The notes under the pieces: model-generated
Database searches by the model: none
Seen by the model: only the letters and a program-made list of their open reading frames with translations
What the model was told of the DNA's origin: nothing
Translations under genes and position numbers: made by a program
DNA from: JBELMB01 sp042088665
GTDB lineage: Bacteria > Pseudomonadota > Alphaproteobacteria > Rhodobacterales > Rhodobacteraceae
DNA length: 40,905 bases
Reading direction: 5' to 3'
Assembly: GCA_042088665.1 (NCBI GenBank)
Contig: JBELMB010000031.1
Span: 1-40,905, forward strand
In this document: one piece after another, positions 26,300 through 34,583 of the stretch
How positions within the stretch are numbered: position 1 is the stretch's first letter
Layout of the letters: each line of letters opens with the position of its first letter

Positions 26300-29046
26300 A
26301 CGAACAGGAACATGTCCGCGTTCAGATCGTCCAGCTCGGTATTGGCAAAGACCAGCCTGCCAGCGCCCAGATCCAGCACCACGTCGCTGCCCTGCTGGGT
26401 CAGCGCCGTCAGGACCTCCGCCCCGTCGGCATAAGGCGCATTCTCCAGCTGGACGTAATCCCAGGCCTCCAGACCCACGACATGATCGGTGCCCGCATCG
26501 TCACCGTCAAAGACAAAGGTATCGCTGAGCGCCCCGCCAAAGAGCGTGTCACTGCCCGCGCCCCCCTGCAGCGTGTCATCCCCGCCCTGCCCGCGCATAT
26601 AGGCCAGCAGGTCGTCCTGCGAGGTCTTGATGAATTCCTTGCTCTGCGCGAACCGTTGCACCGCCTCGACCCGGGACAGACCGTTGTCGAGCGCGCGCAC
26701 CCAGTTCTGCAGCGCCATGTCACTGGGCGACCGGCCCAGCACATTCTCGTACAACAGCGTGGCGAAGGCGGTGTTGTCGGTCGCGCCATAGACCTTCTGG
26801 AACTCGCGGCTTTCCACGAACCCGCGCACCACATCGAGGTAATCGCGCCCCGCGGCCAGGCTCTGGGACCAGACCATCAGGCCGCTGATGCCCGGCTCGC
26901 GCCCCAGTGTCGCCTGATACAGCCGGAACACATCGTCATGCCAAGCCGCCTGCAGGCTGGCAAAGCTGTGTTCCAGCGTCTCGGGCAGCATGGCCTTGCG
27001 GAACTCTGCGCTCTCGGAAAAGCGCCAGACCGCCTCGTTGCGCGCCAGACCGTTGTCCAGCGCCCGCGCCCAGAGATCCCGTTCCGAGGTGCCGGGCTCA
27101 CGCTCCAGCACATTCCGGTACAGCAGGGTCACGAATTCGGCGTTGTCGGTGGCGCCGTAAACCTTCTGGAACTCCTTGCTCCCGATGAAACGCTCCGCCA
27201 CTTCTGCGCCGCTCAGGCGACCGCGTTCGATCTGATCCGCCCAAAGCCGGTGCCCGCTGTCGTCAGGCGCGCGCCCCAGCGCCGCCTGGTACAACCGCAC
27301 CACCTGATCGGAGGCGGTGTCGAAACTGCTGCGCCCGGCCTCGGCCTTGAGCAAGTCGGCCCCTGCCCCGCCCGACAGCAGGTCATTGCCCCCCTCCCCG
27401 ACCAGGGTGTCATTGTGGCTGTCGCCGATCAGCCCGTCGGCCCCGGAGGTGCCGCGCACCATCATCGGCTCCGGCGGCAGCGGCTCGACCGGCGTATGGG
27501 CCATGTCAAAGAGCATCCCGATCGTGAAATCCTCGGCCGAGAGGCTCTGACCGCTGGCGGTCATGATCTCCAGCACCTCCCCCTGGAAAGTGATCCGGCA
27601 ACCACCGCCCCGGGCCTGAATGGACAGCGCCTCCAGCGTATAGACCCGGCCCATGCCAGAAAGGTCGATGCGGTCCACGCCCAGTTCGAAATCCTCGATC
27701 ACATCGGTGGCGCCATCGGCGGCAAAGACAAAGATATCCGCGCCCTCCCCGCCACGCAGCGTGTCGGCCCCTGTCCCACCATCAAGGATGTCCGCGCCAG
27801 CGTGCCCCTGCAGCAGGTCGTCATCCGCCCCGCCCAGCAGCAGATCCCCGCCCGCGCCGCCTGACAGGACGTCGCGCCCGGCTGTGCCGATCTGTTCCGG
27901 GGTCAGATCCCCCAGCGCCACGCTGAGCGTCGCGACACCGGAAAATCCCTCGCCGCTGGCAAAGACCTGCAGTGCATCCTGCGTCACCACCGCTTCGAGG
28001 GCGGTGATATCCTCCAGCGAGGCACCAAGGGCGCTGGCCAGCGTGTCGAGCCCCAGCAGCCGCCCCCCCGGCAGCAACGTCATCAGGGAGATCCCGTCAT
28101 CCGCAGCCCCCGCCGCCAGCACAAAGGTGCGGCCCTGCGTCTGCACCACTTCCAGCGCAGAGATCCCGGCAAAGCGGGTGGTCTGATCGTCCAGCACATG
28201 GTCGGTGACATGCAGTTGGCCGCTGTCGTTGACCCGCACCACCGAGAGCGAATTGCTGGCCCCCGCGCCGACGATGGCATAGTGCACGCCCGCCACTTCG
28301 GCACTCTCGACCTCGGTGGGCGCGTTGATCCATAGCCCGTCAGACGGGCTGGCGGTGTCGGTCAGCCTGAGCCCGCGGGCGGTGATCTCATAGGCGCCGA
28401 GGCTGTCGCCACCCGGATCCACCGCCAGCAGGTAATCCCCGCCGCCGGTCCCCGCCACGGCCATGTCGGGCACATCGGTGCCGCTGCCGGACAGCCCGAC
28501 CGGCTGGGTGTCCAGCGCGGTCAGGCCGCCTGACCCGGTTTGCCCGCCCGTCTGTACACCTGTCTGCCCACCTGTCTCCCAGTCTGCGCGCCAGACCTGG
28601 ATCCCGTCAGCATCCCGCGCCGCGCCAAAGACATAGGCCTGCTGTCCGGTGTCGACCGGCAGCACCGCCTCGAGCGTGAGCGCGCCTGCGCCCTGCTCTC
28701 CCAGCGCGGTGAGGGTGCCGTCTGATGTGAGTTGATAGGCCTCCAGCCCCTGCCCCGCACCACCGAAGCTGAGGAAATGCCCGGTTCCGCCGCCAGACGC
28801 CGTCCCGGCATCCCAACCTGCGAGCCCGCCCGGCGCCGGCAGCGTCGACGTGCCCGACAGCGCTGCCTGATCGCGCAACACGAGCCCCGTGCCGGTCCAT
28901 TCCCAGGACGCCAATTCGCCATAGGCCCCGCTGGTCGAGACCAGGTACAGCCTCTGATCGACTGTCACCGCCTGAAGATCGGTGATCCCGGCCAGTTCGG
29001 AGAGCGTCCCCGACGACCAGACACCGGTATGGGTCAGTTGAACCAT
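26296..29046 (-). CDS. RTX-type secreted protein with DUF4214 domains
   Basis: 916 residues. Residues 1-~375 are a Gly/Thr/Ser-rich beta-propeller-like region (repeated VLPVDTGQQAYVFGAA and LEVVQTQGRTFVLAAGA blades). Hemolysin-type calcium repeats (GGxGxDxLxGG) follow at ~388-440, again at ~525-560, and a last set near the C-terminus (~818-850) before a hydrophobic NADMFLFV end. Between them (~575-800) are DUF4214-type units: RLYQAALGRAPDDSG, LLYRNVLEREPGTSE, RLYQATLGREPGISG and LLYENVLGRSPSD. The nonaspartate repeats and uncleaved C-terminus indicate type I secretion; no ABC/MFP exporter is encoded here. Probably an extracellular adhesin or matrix protein. Confidence 0.85.
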   Translation of the reverse strand: MVQLTHTGVWSSGTLSELAGITDLQAVTVDQRLYLVSTSGAYGELASWEWTGTGLVLRDQAALSGTSTLPAPGGLAGWDAGTASGGGTGHFLSFGGAGQGLEAYQLTSDGTLTALGEQGAGALTLEAVLPVDTGQQAYVFGAARDADGIQVWRADWETGGQTGVQTGGQTGSGGLTALDTQPVGLSGSGTDVPDMAVAGTGGGDYLLAVDPGGDSLGAYEITARGLRLTDTASPSDGLWINAPTEVESAEVAGVHYAIVGAGASNSLSVVRVNDSGQLHVTDHVLDDQTTRFAGISALEVVQTQGRTFVLAAGAADDGISLMTLLPGGRLLGLDTLASALGASLEDITALEAVVTQDALQVFASGEGFSGVATLSVALGDLTPEQIGTAGRDVLSGGAGGDLLLGGADDDLLQGHAGADILDGGTGADTLRGGEGADIFVFAADGATDVIEDFELGVDRIDLSGMGRVYTLEALSIQARGGGCRITFQGEVLEIMTASGQSLSAEDFTIGMLFDMAHTPVEPLPPEPMMVRGTSGADGLIGDSHNDTLVGEGGNDLLSGGAGADLLKAEAGRSSFDTASDQVVRLYQAALGRAPDDSGHRLWADQIERGRLSGAEVAERFIGSKEFQKVYGATDNAEFVTLLYRNVLEREPGTSERDLWARALDNGLARNEAVWRFSESAEFRKAMLPETLEHSFASLQAAWHDDVFRLYQATLGREPGISGLMVWSQSLAAGRDYLDVVRGFVESREFQKVYGATDNTAFATLLYENVLGRSPSDMALQNWVRALDNGLSRVEAVQRFAQSKEFIKTSQDDLLAYMRGQGGDDTLQGGAGSDTLFGGALSDTFVFDGDDAGTDHVVGLEAWDYVQLENAPYADGAEVLTALTQQGSDVVLDLGAGRLVFANTELDDLNADMFLFV

Positions 29047-29404
29047 TCCGCCCCGCCATCGCTTGTGCCCCGCCTTACGGGGTATGCGTCACGGCACGGA
29101 CGCGATGCGGTGCGCAGGCAGGGCAGGAACAAGGCGATTGCCAAGAGCTTGAGACGTATTGTCAGCATCGCGGGCCCGGATCTTTACCCATGATCTGGTC
29201 GCCAGTCTTGGTCCCCAGTCTTGGGGCGGGACCTTGGGACCAGGCCAGCACGCGCGCCCCGGTGAGCTTCCTCGCTGGGTCTTCTTTCTGGTCTTGCTCC
29301 TTGTGGTTTTCTTTCTGGCCCGGATCCGCCCCGCACACGAGCCACGGGCGTCGAGTCAATTTTTACCAATTGGCTTTACGCTCTGGTCACAAAGAGGACA
29401 CCGC
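29047..29404. other. Divergent intergenic region between RTX gene and GT2 gene
   Basis: Must hold promoters for both genes. A 13-bp tandem repeat, GGTCSCCAGTCTT, occupies 29197-29222, and TTGGTCCC pairs with GGGACCA further on to form a long-loop hairpin (about 29208-29244). The reading frame of the GT2 gene continues open upstream and would encode a very hydrophobic WVFFLVLLLVVFFLA stretch, but no ATG or ribosome-binding site supports it. Confidence 0.5.
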
Positions 29405-30328
29405 GTGCCACAGACCCTGCCCCGCCCAGAGATCACCGTGCTGATGGCCACCTGCCAGGGGGCCGCGCATCTGCCCGCTCAGCTGGCCTCGCTGGCGGCG
29501 CAACAGGGGGTGGACTGGGCGCTCTGGGTCTCTGACGACGGGTCCACCGATGGCACATGGGAGATCCTCGACCGCTTTCGCCGCGAAACAGCGCAGCCTG
29601 TCCGGCTCCTGCGCGGGCCGCGCCGGGGGGCGGCGGCGAATTTCCTGTCGTTGCTGTGCCACCCGGACCTGCCCGCCGGGGCCGTGGCGCTCTCGGATCA
29701 GGACGATCTGTGGTATCCTGACAAGCTCGCCCGCGCCCTGACCCGGCTGACCCGGGAAACCGGCCCCGCCGTCTACACCGCGCGCAGCCGCCACGTGGCA
29801 GCGGATGGCACGCCCCTGGGCGCATCACGCGCATTGCAAGGCCCGCCGGGGTTCGGCAACGCACAGGTCGAAAACCGGGTGTCCGGCCATGCCGCCGTGC
29901 TGAACAGCGAGGCACTGGCGCTGGTGCGCGCGGCGGGGCCCGTGACGGTGCCGTTTCACGACTGGTGGCTCTACCTGCTGATCACCGGGGCCGGGGGAGG
30001 GGTGATCAGCGATCCGGCGCAAGTGCTCGACTACCGCCAGCATGGACAGAACGTGCTGGGCGCGCCCCGTGGCGGGTTGGCGGCACTGCATCGCGCGGCG
30101 CTGGTGCTGGGGCCTGTGGGACAGGGGTGGATGGCACAGAACCGCGCGGCCCTTGCACAGGCCATGCCGCTGCTGACGCCCGAAGCCCGCCACCTGCTGG
30201 ATGCCCTGTCCACCCCGCCGCACCGCGGACTTGCCCGGGCACGGCGGGTGCGGCGCATGGGGCTGACCCGCCAAGGGGCCACCGCACAGGCCCTGATCTG
30301 GCTGGCGGCGGTGTTGGGACGACTCTGA
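29405..30328 (+). CDS. GT2 family glycosyltransferase
   Basis: 307 residues. Family 2 GT-A fold: EITVLMATCQGAAHL, the nucleotide site SDDGSTDGTWE, and DQDDLWYPDKL, as in rhamnosyl- and galactosyltransferase-like GT2 enzymes; VPFHDWWLYLL carries the expected acidic/aromatic acceptor region. I start at GTG 29405 because AGAGGA lies seven to eight bases upstream. The gene stands alone, between the RTX gene (divergent) and kpsT (convergent). Confidence 0.87.
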   Translation: MPQTLPRPEITVLMATCQGAAHLPAQLASLAAQQGVDWALWVSDDGSTDGTWEILDRFRRETAQPVRLLRGPRRGAAANFLSLLCHPDLPAGAVALSDQDDLWYPDKLARALTRLTRETGPAVYTARSRHVAADGTPLGASRALQGPPGFGNAQVENRVSGHAAVLNSEALALVRAAGPVTVPFHDWWLYLLITGAGGGVISDPAQVLDYRQHGQNVLGAPRGGLAALHRAALVLGPVGQGWMAQNRAALAQAMPLLTPEARHLLDALSTPPHRGLARARRVRRMGLTRQGATAQALIWLAAVLGRL

Positions 30329-30791
30329 ACGGGGGCAGGGGCACAGCCTTGGGATCGCGGGAGGCGCGAGAGTTCCCCAATCCATGCCCCTTGCTCACTG
30401 CATGACGCCCGGCACCCGTTTTACTGTCTGGAATTCTCTGGCTGTCGTTTTGGACCAGGGTCTCTGAATGGTTTTCATGACGGGGCTTGTACGGCTGTCA
30501 TGGACACCGGCTGGCATACCCGCGGCCCATGGTTTGCGCCCGAGATCGTCCAAAGCCTTGTGATCTTGGCCTCCGGTCTTTTGTCCCCTGCCCTGAACCG
30601 CCTTCGGCCCTCGCACTCCCTGCGCAGCGTTGTCGCTGTCTGCGTGTTTCGCAACGAAATATTTGCTGAATCGACCGGAAGACAGGGGTGGGAGATCGGG
30701 GGAATATCCGTCGGAACAGCCCGCGCGACACGGCCCAGACCGGAAGCTGGCCTGGCGCACGCAGCCCAAGATCCCGATCACATCTTCTGGG
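30329..30791. other. Convergent intergenic region, no recognised feature
   Basis: 463 bases between the convergent GT2 and KpsT-like genes. Open frames here are short and resemble nothing I know; a patch around 30640-30670 is AT-richer. I see no convincing terminator. Confidence 0.5.
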
Positions 30792-31463
30792 TCACGCAGA
30801 CCGAACCAGCCGCTGCATCGTGTCCCGGTGGTGCAGCACCGCGTCCTGCAGATCCTCGTAGTAATAGGCCTGCCCCTCATCCAGCACGATCCCGCAATCA
30901 CACAGCTTGCGGATCTGCGGCATCGAGTGGCTGCAGACCACCGCACCCGCCGTCTGCAATCGCGCCATGAACAGCTGGTCCGACCGGTCGCGAAACGCCG
31001 CATCACCCACTGCGGTGACTTCATCGACGAGGTAGATGTCAAAGGCGATGCCCATGGAAATTCCGAACGCCAACCGGGAGCGCATGCCAGAGGAATAGGT
31101 CCTGATCGGCAGCCGGAAATGCATGCCGAGGTCTGCGAAATCCTCGACGAACTCTGCCAGTTCGTCGGTGTCCACACCATAGATGCGCGCGATGAACCGG
31201 CAATTCTGCAACCCCGTCAGATCCGGATGAAAGGATCCCGCGAACCCCACCGGCCAGGACACCAGTCCCCGGCTCACGATGCGCCCCTCAGTGGGTTCCG
31301 TTGCGCCGGAAATCATCCGCAAAAGCGTCGATTTCCCGGCCCCGTTGCGCCCCAGAAGCGCCACGGACCGCCCCGTTGGCACAACCACGTTCATGTTCTC
31401 GACGACGGTCTTGACCTTGCCCTCGGTGACATAACGCTTGGTGACATGCTCGAACCGGATCAC
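30792..31463 (-). CDS. kpsT: KpsT-like polysaccharide ABC exporter ATPase
   Basis: 223 residues, typical of the KpsT/CtrD class. Walker A GRNGAGKST at residues 38-46, ABC signature YSSGMRSRLAF, Walker B DIYLVDEV, and the H-loop His in CSHS are all present; the Q-loop region reads WPVGFAGSFHPDLTG, the form usual in capsule exporters. It powers export of a polysaccharide across the inner membrane with the KpsM-like permease. It lies six bases after the KpsE-like gene, so the two are co-transcribed. Confidence 0.93.
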   Translation of the reverse strand: MIRFEHVTKRYVTEGKVKTVVENMNVVVPTGRSVALLGRNGAGKSTLLRMISGATEPTEGRIVSRGLVSWPVGFAGSFHPDLTGLQNCRFIARIYGVDTDELAEFVEDFADLGMHFRLPIRTYSSGMRSRLAFGISMGIAFDIYLVDEVTAVGDAAFRDRSDQLFMARLQTAGAVVCSHSMPQIRKLCDCGIVLDEGQAYYYEDLQDAVLHHRDTMQRLVRSA

Positions 31464-31469
31464 GGACCT

Positions 31470-33341
31470 CTACCGCCTGTCCTTCAGCGCGTAGACCACG
31501 AGAACCAGCGTCGACCAGATCAGCAGGATCAGCACCGCCGCCAGCGCCAGCAGCATCTCGCGTTCGGGGTAACGGGGGCTTTCGGCAAGGGTCGGCTGCA
31601 CATAGGCGGCGAGGTAACGGCTCTGCCGTCGCGCCTCCGCCTGCGCCCCGTCATAAGAGGCCAGCGCGGAGGTATAGCTCTGCTCGGCAAACTCCCGGTC
31701 CACGACGAGGCGCTCGTACTCGCCAAAGAGGTTGGCATATACATCCTCCTCCCCGGCGCCGGCCCCGGCCAGACCCAGCTTGCGCCGTTCTGCCGCGATG
31801 CGGTCGCGGATCACCTCGATGCGCCGTTCCGCCTGCGTCACGCGCGGGTCGTTGGACCGGGTCGAAAGCGTCAGGAGATCGTATTCGATCAGCGCATTGG
31901 CCAGTTGCCCCTCAAGGTTGCCCAGCAGCCCCGCCTGCGTCTGCAGATCCACCGAAGGATCCACCAACTGGTTGGCATTGCGGAAGGTGGTCACCGCCTC
32001 GCGCGCGGTCTTCAGCCGGTCCACCGCCACTTCGAGCTCTTCGCGGGCGTAGCGGATCGCATCCTCCCGCGCGATGTCGGACAGCGCGTTGATCATCTCC
32101 GAACTGTGCGCAAACAGCGTCTGTGCCACGCGCTGCGCATCCTCGGCGGCAAAGGCACGCACCCGCACCTCGATCAACCCGGCGCCATCGTCGTAATAGA
32201 TCCGCACCATGCGGTCCCAGTGGCCCACAAGATCCTCGATCGTGCCGGAGGGATCAAAGGCAAAGACCGGATCCCCCGGGTCACCGGCCCAGACGCGGCG
32301 CAGATCGACCTCTGCGTCGATGGCCGCGACCAGTTCCTGACTTTGCAGGAACTCATAAAGGATATCCGTATCCGACGAAGACGAGCCGGAGAGCGCGGTG
32401 ATCCCGCCCAGAAGCTCCAGCGCGGAGCTGCTGTCCTCCGTCCGCACGGAGAAGGCCACGGTGGAGGCGTATTGGTCCGCCGCCCGTTCCCAGAGGTACC
32501 AGGCGACCAGCGCAACCGGCAGCACCACGCCAAAGAGAAAGCTGAGCATGACCGACCAGTGCCGCTGCTTGAACCGGGCGGAGCGCGCGAGGCGTGGGGC
32601 CGGGCTGCGCATGTCGAGCGACTGCACCACTTCGGCGGCAGGTTGGGCCGGGCGCATGGCAGGGCTTGCGGGATGGGGATGCCCGGGCAGATGCGCGCGG
32701 GCCTGTACGGGCAGCCCTGCGCCCGCCTTTCCACCGGCCTTTCCACCAGCCTTGCCGCCCGCCTTGGCCCCTCCGGGTCCTGGGTGCATCAGGGCACCGC
32801 CTGCCGTGCCAGCCTGTCCGCCACCGGCGCCACCTGCCCGCATAAGATCCGGCCCCGCCTTGCCGGCCGGGCCAGCCTTTCCAGTCAGACCTGCCTTGCC
32901 AATCGGGCCAGCCTTGCCAATCGGGCCAGCCTTGCCAATCGGGCCTGCCTTGCCCAGACCAGCCTTTCCGGGGCCAGCTTTTCCGAGGCCAGCTTTTCCG
33001 GGACCTGCCTTGCCTGACGCATCCTTCACACGGGGAAGAGGGCGCAGGCCCGTATCAAGGGAGGTCCCTGCCTGCGCCCCCCCTTGCGGATGCAAAGGCC
33101 CGGCCTTGCCCTGAGGTCCCGCCTTACCCTGTGGCCCGGGCTGACCCCAGAAGGGTGACGACGTGGCCGAAGACTGCGATCCGGAGGATTGAAGCCCTCG
33201 GGATTGGGCGGCCACCTTCTGCGCAAACCGGGGGCGCAGGGGTGGCGCTGTCACCGTTTCCCCGGCAGGCTGCGGCATCTCCGTGACATCTAGCGGCGGC
33301 CCGGCGATGGGCCGAACCTGGGAAGCTGGGGCCTTGCTCAC
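31470..33341 (-). CDS. kpsE: KpsE-like capsule export protein with collagen-like N-terminus
   Basis: 623 residues; KpsE/CtrB proteins are normally near 380. The C-terminal ~370 residues are the normal protein: a transmembrane helix near residue 270 (SFLFGVVLPVALVAWYLW), the periplasmic SSSDTDILYEFLQSQELV, a long coiled coil, PRYPEREML and a second helix (LALAAVLILLIWSTLVLVVYAL). The first ~255 residues are cytoplasmic, rich in Gly, Lys, Ala and Pro, with many GKAGP-type triplets like collagen, encoded by 9-, 15- and 18-bp tandem repeats. GTG start with AAGGCGG upstream. It would join the inner-membrane exporter to an outer-membrane partner, which is not encoded here. Confidence 0.88.
   Translation of the reverse strand: MSKAPASQVRPIAGPPLDVTEMPQPAGETVTAPPLRPRFAQKVAAQSRGLQSSGSQSSATSSPFWGQPGPQGKAGPQGKAGPLHPQGGAQAGTSLDTGLRPLPRVKDASGKAGPGKAGLGKAGPGKAGLGKAGPIGKAGPIGKAGPIGKAGLTGKAGPAGKAGPDLMRAGGAGGGQAGTAGGALMHPGPGGAKAGGKAGGKAGGKAGAGLPVQARAHLPGHPHPASPAMRPAQPAAEVVQSLDMRSPAPRLARSARFKQRHWSVMLSFLFGVVLPVALVAWYLWERAADQYASTVAFSVRTEDSSSALELLGGITALSGSSSSDTDILYEFLQSQELVAAIDAEVDLRRVWAGDPGDPVFAFDPSGTIEDLVGHWDRMVRIYYDDGAGLIEVRVRAFAAEDAQRVAQTLFAHSSEMINALSDIAREDAIRYAREELEVAVDRLKTAREAVTTFRNANQLVDPSVDLQTQAGLLGNLEGQLANALIEYDLLTLSTRSNDPRVTQAERRIEVIRDRIAAERRKLGLAGAGAGEEDVYANLFGEYERLVVDREFAEQSYTSALASYDGAQAEARRQSRYLAAYVQPTLAESPRYPEREMLLALAAVLILLIWSTLVLVVYALKDRR
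32695..33020. repeat. Nested tandem repeats encoding the collagen-like segment
   Basis: Includes three 18-bp units GCCAATCGGGCCAGCCTT at 32898-32951, the last with one change, and ~15-bp units CCGGGGCCAGCTTTT from about 32968. All units are multiples of three and keep the KpsE frame open, giving G-K-A-G-P triplets on the minus strand. Confidence 0.85.
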
Positions 33342-33365
33342 AAAAAACCGCCTTTTCTAGCTTTA

Positions 33366-33394
33366 TTTATCCCAGCTTATAGGAAGTTCGTTAA
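33366..33394 (-). promoter_or_regulatory. Candidate promoter of kpsE-kpsT
   Basis: On the minus strand TTAACG and GATAAA are separated by 17 bases, each matching four of six bases of the sigma-70 consensus, 25 bases before the GTG start of kpsE. The 129-bp divergent gap also has to serve the KpsM gene on the other strand, for which I see no clear promoter. Confidence 0.35.
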
Positions 33395-33470
33395 CACCCT
33401 GTGTTCATGTCTGGAGGGGAGCCGCGCAGCAGCCCCCTGCCCCGCGCCTGTCGAAGAGCGGAGCCACAGG

Positions 33471-34283
33471 ATGACCGATTTTCCCGCCCCCCAACGGCCC
33501 ACGGCCAGCCGCCGCATCCCGCGTTTTGCCACATGGCGAACCATCGTGGCCCTGATGCTGCGCGAGATGAGCACCTCTTACGGGCGCGACCCGGGCGGCT
33601 ATCTCTGGGCCGTGCTGGAACCCGCGGCTGGCATCGCCCTGTTGACGGCGATCTTTTCCGTGGGCTTCCGCTCCCCCGCCCTGGGCACGAATTTCGCGAT
33701 GTTCTATGCCACGGGCATGCTGCCCTTCATCCTGTTCACCTCGGTGGTGGGAAAACTCAGCCAGTCGCTGAACTACTCAAAGCAGTTGCTGGCCTACCCG
33801 CGGGTGACCTTTCTGGATGCCATTCTGGCGCGCTTTGCCCTGAACCTGATGACCCAGCTGCTGGTCAGCTACGTGGTGCTGGGCGGCATCATGGTGATGT
33901 TCGAAACCCGCGTCTTTCTGGACGGGCCGACGATTGCCCGGGCCTATGGGCTGATGGCGCTTCTGGCGCTGGGGATCGGCACGTTCAACAGCTTTGTCAT
34001 GGCGCGCTTCCCGGTCTATCAGCGCGCCTGGTCCATCGCCATGCGTCCGCTGTTCCTGGTTTCGTGCATCTTCTTCCTGTTCGACACCATTCCCCAGCCC
34101 TATCAGGACTGGCTGTGGTGGAACCCGCTGGTGCATATCGTGGGGCTGATGCGGCGTGGCTTTTATCCCAACTACGATGCGCCCTATGTGTCAGAGATCT
34201 ACGTGGTCAGCGTGGCGCTGTGCATGCTGGTGCTGGGGCTGCTGCTGCTGCGGCGCGACCACAAGGCCGTGCTGGAGATGTGA
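33471..34283 (+). CDS. kpsM: KpsM-like polysaccharide ABC exporter permease
   Basis: 270 residues, ABC-2 type permease. Six hydrophobic segments can be traced, starting with GYLWAVLEPAAGIALLTAIFSVGF and ending with VVSVALCMLVLGLLLL; the GTNFAMFYATGMLPFILF and WWNPLVHIVGLMRRGFYPNY blocks are typical of capsule exporters (KpsM/CtrC/BexB). It forms the membrane channel with the KpsT-like ATPase. Unusually, it is transcribed away from kpsE-kpsT rather than in one operon. The ATG is preceded by GAGCCACAGG. Confidence 0.93.
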   Translation: MTDFPAPQRPTASRRIPRFATWRTIVALMLREMSTSYGRDPGGYLWAVLEPAAGIALLTAIFSVGFRSPALGTNFAMFYATGMLPFILFTSVVGKLSQSLNYSKQLLAYPRVTFLDAILARFALNLMTQLLVSYVVLGGIMVMFETRVFLDGPTIARAYGLMALLALGIGTFNSFVMARFPVYQRAWSIAMRPLFLVSCIFFLFDTIPQPYQDWLWWNPLVHIVGLMRRGFYPNYDAPYVSEIYVVSVALCMLVLGLLLLRRDHKAVLEM

Positions 34284-34319
34284 GCCCCCAGCCGGGTGAT
34301 CGCGGGGGATGCCCGGGGG

Positions 34320-34397
34320 CCAATGATCCGACCTGATGGTCTGGGCCAATGATCCGACCTGATGGTCTGGGCCAATGATCCGACCTGATGGTCTGGG
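34320..34397. repeat. 26-bp tandem repeat, 3 exact copies
   Basis: Three identical 26-bp units, each beginning CCAATGATCCGACC, at 34320, 34346 and 34372, starting 37 bases past the kpsM stop codon. Exact identity implies recent expansion. Confidence 0.95.
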
Positions 34398-34538
34398 CGC
34401 AAGACACGGGTCACGCATGCGGGCGGACAGACCCAGCCGGAAATCACGGTTGGTCCTCCAGACGGTGTTCAACAGACCTTCACCGGCTCGCCCAAGAATA
34501 AAGCGCGGCAGGGAGGGGGCCTTACCCAAGACCCGCGC

Positions 34539-34562
34539 GGATGTTTCGCGCGCGAAACATCC
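34539..34562. promoter_or_regulatory. Perfect 24-bp palindrome, candidate parS centromere
   Basis: The half-site GGATGTTTCGCG is followed immediately by its exact reverse complement. The outer part TGTTTC...GAAACA is the same as in the widespread chromosomal parS (TGTTTC-ACGT-GAAACA), with a GCGCGC centre instead of ACGT. It is intergenic, 22 bases from the end of the gene that follows parB, about 2.2 kb from parB. A plasmid ParB-binding site is the best explanation; a terminator is less likely, since no T-run follows. Confidence 0.65.
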
Positions 34563-34583
34563 CCACCAGATCCGGTGCCGTCG

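Larger units (their letters stand above)
34284..34583. other. Intergenic region with minisatellite and palindrome
   Basis: Convergent gap between the KpsM gene and the GT2-GT4 gene. It contains three 26-bp repeats (34320-34397) and a perfect 24-bp palindrome (34539-34562), listed separately. No gene is supported. Confidence 0.7.

Noticed and set aside
25972..27864. Plus-strand frames across the RTX gene and the gap beside it
   Set aside because: They are antisense to clear calcium-binding and DUF4214 repeats; composition is typical of shadow frames.
29159..29404. Upstream extension of the GT2 gene encoding a strongly hydrophobic stretch
   Set aside because: It would need a TTG start without a ribosome-binding site, whereas GTG 29405 has a good one right where the GT2 domain begins.
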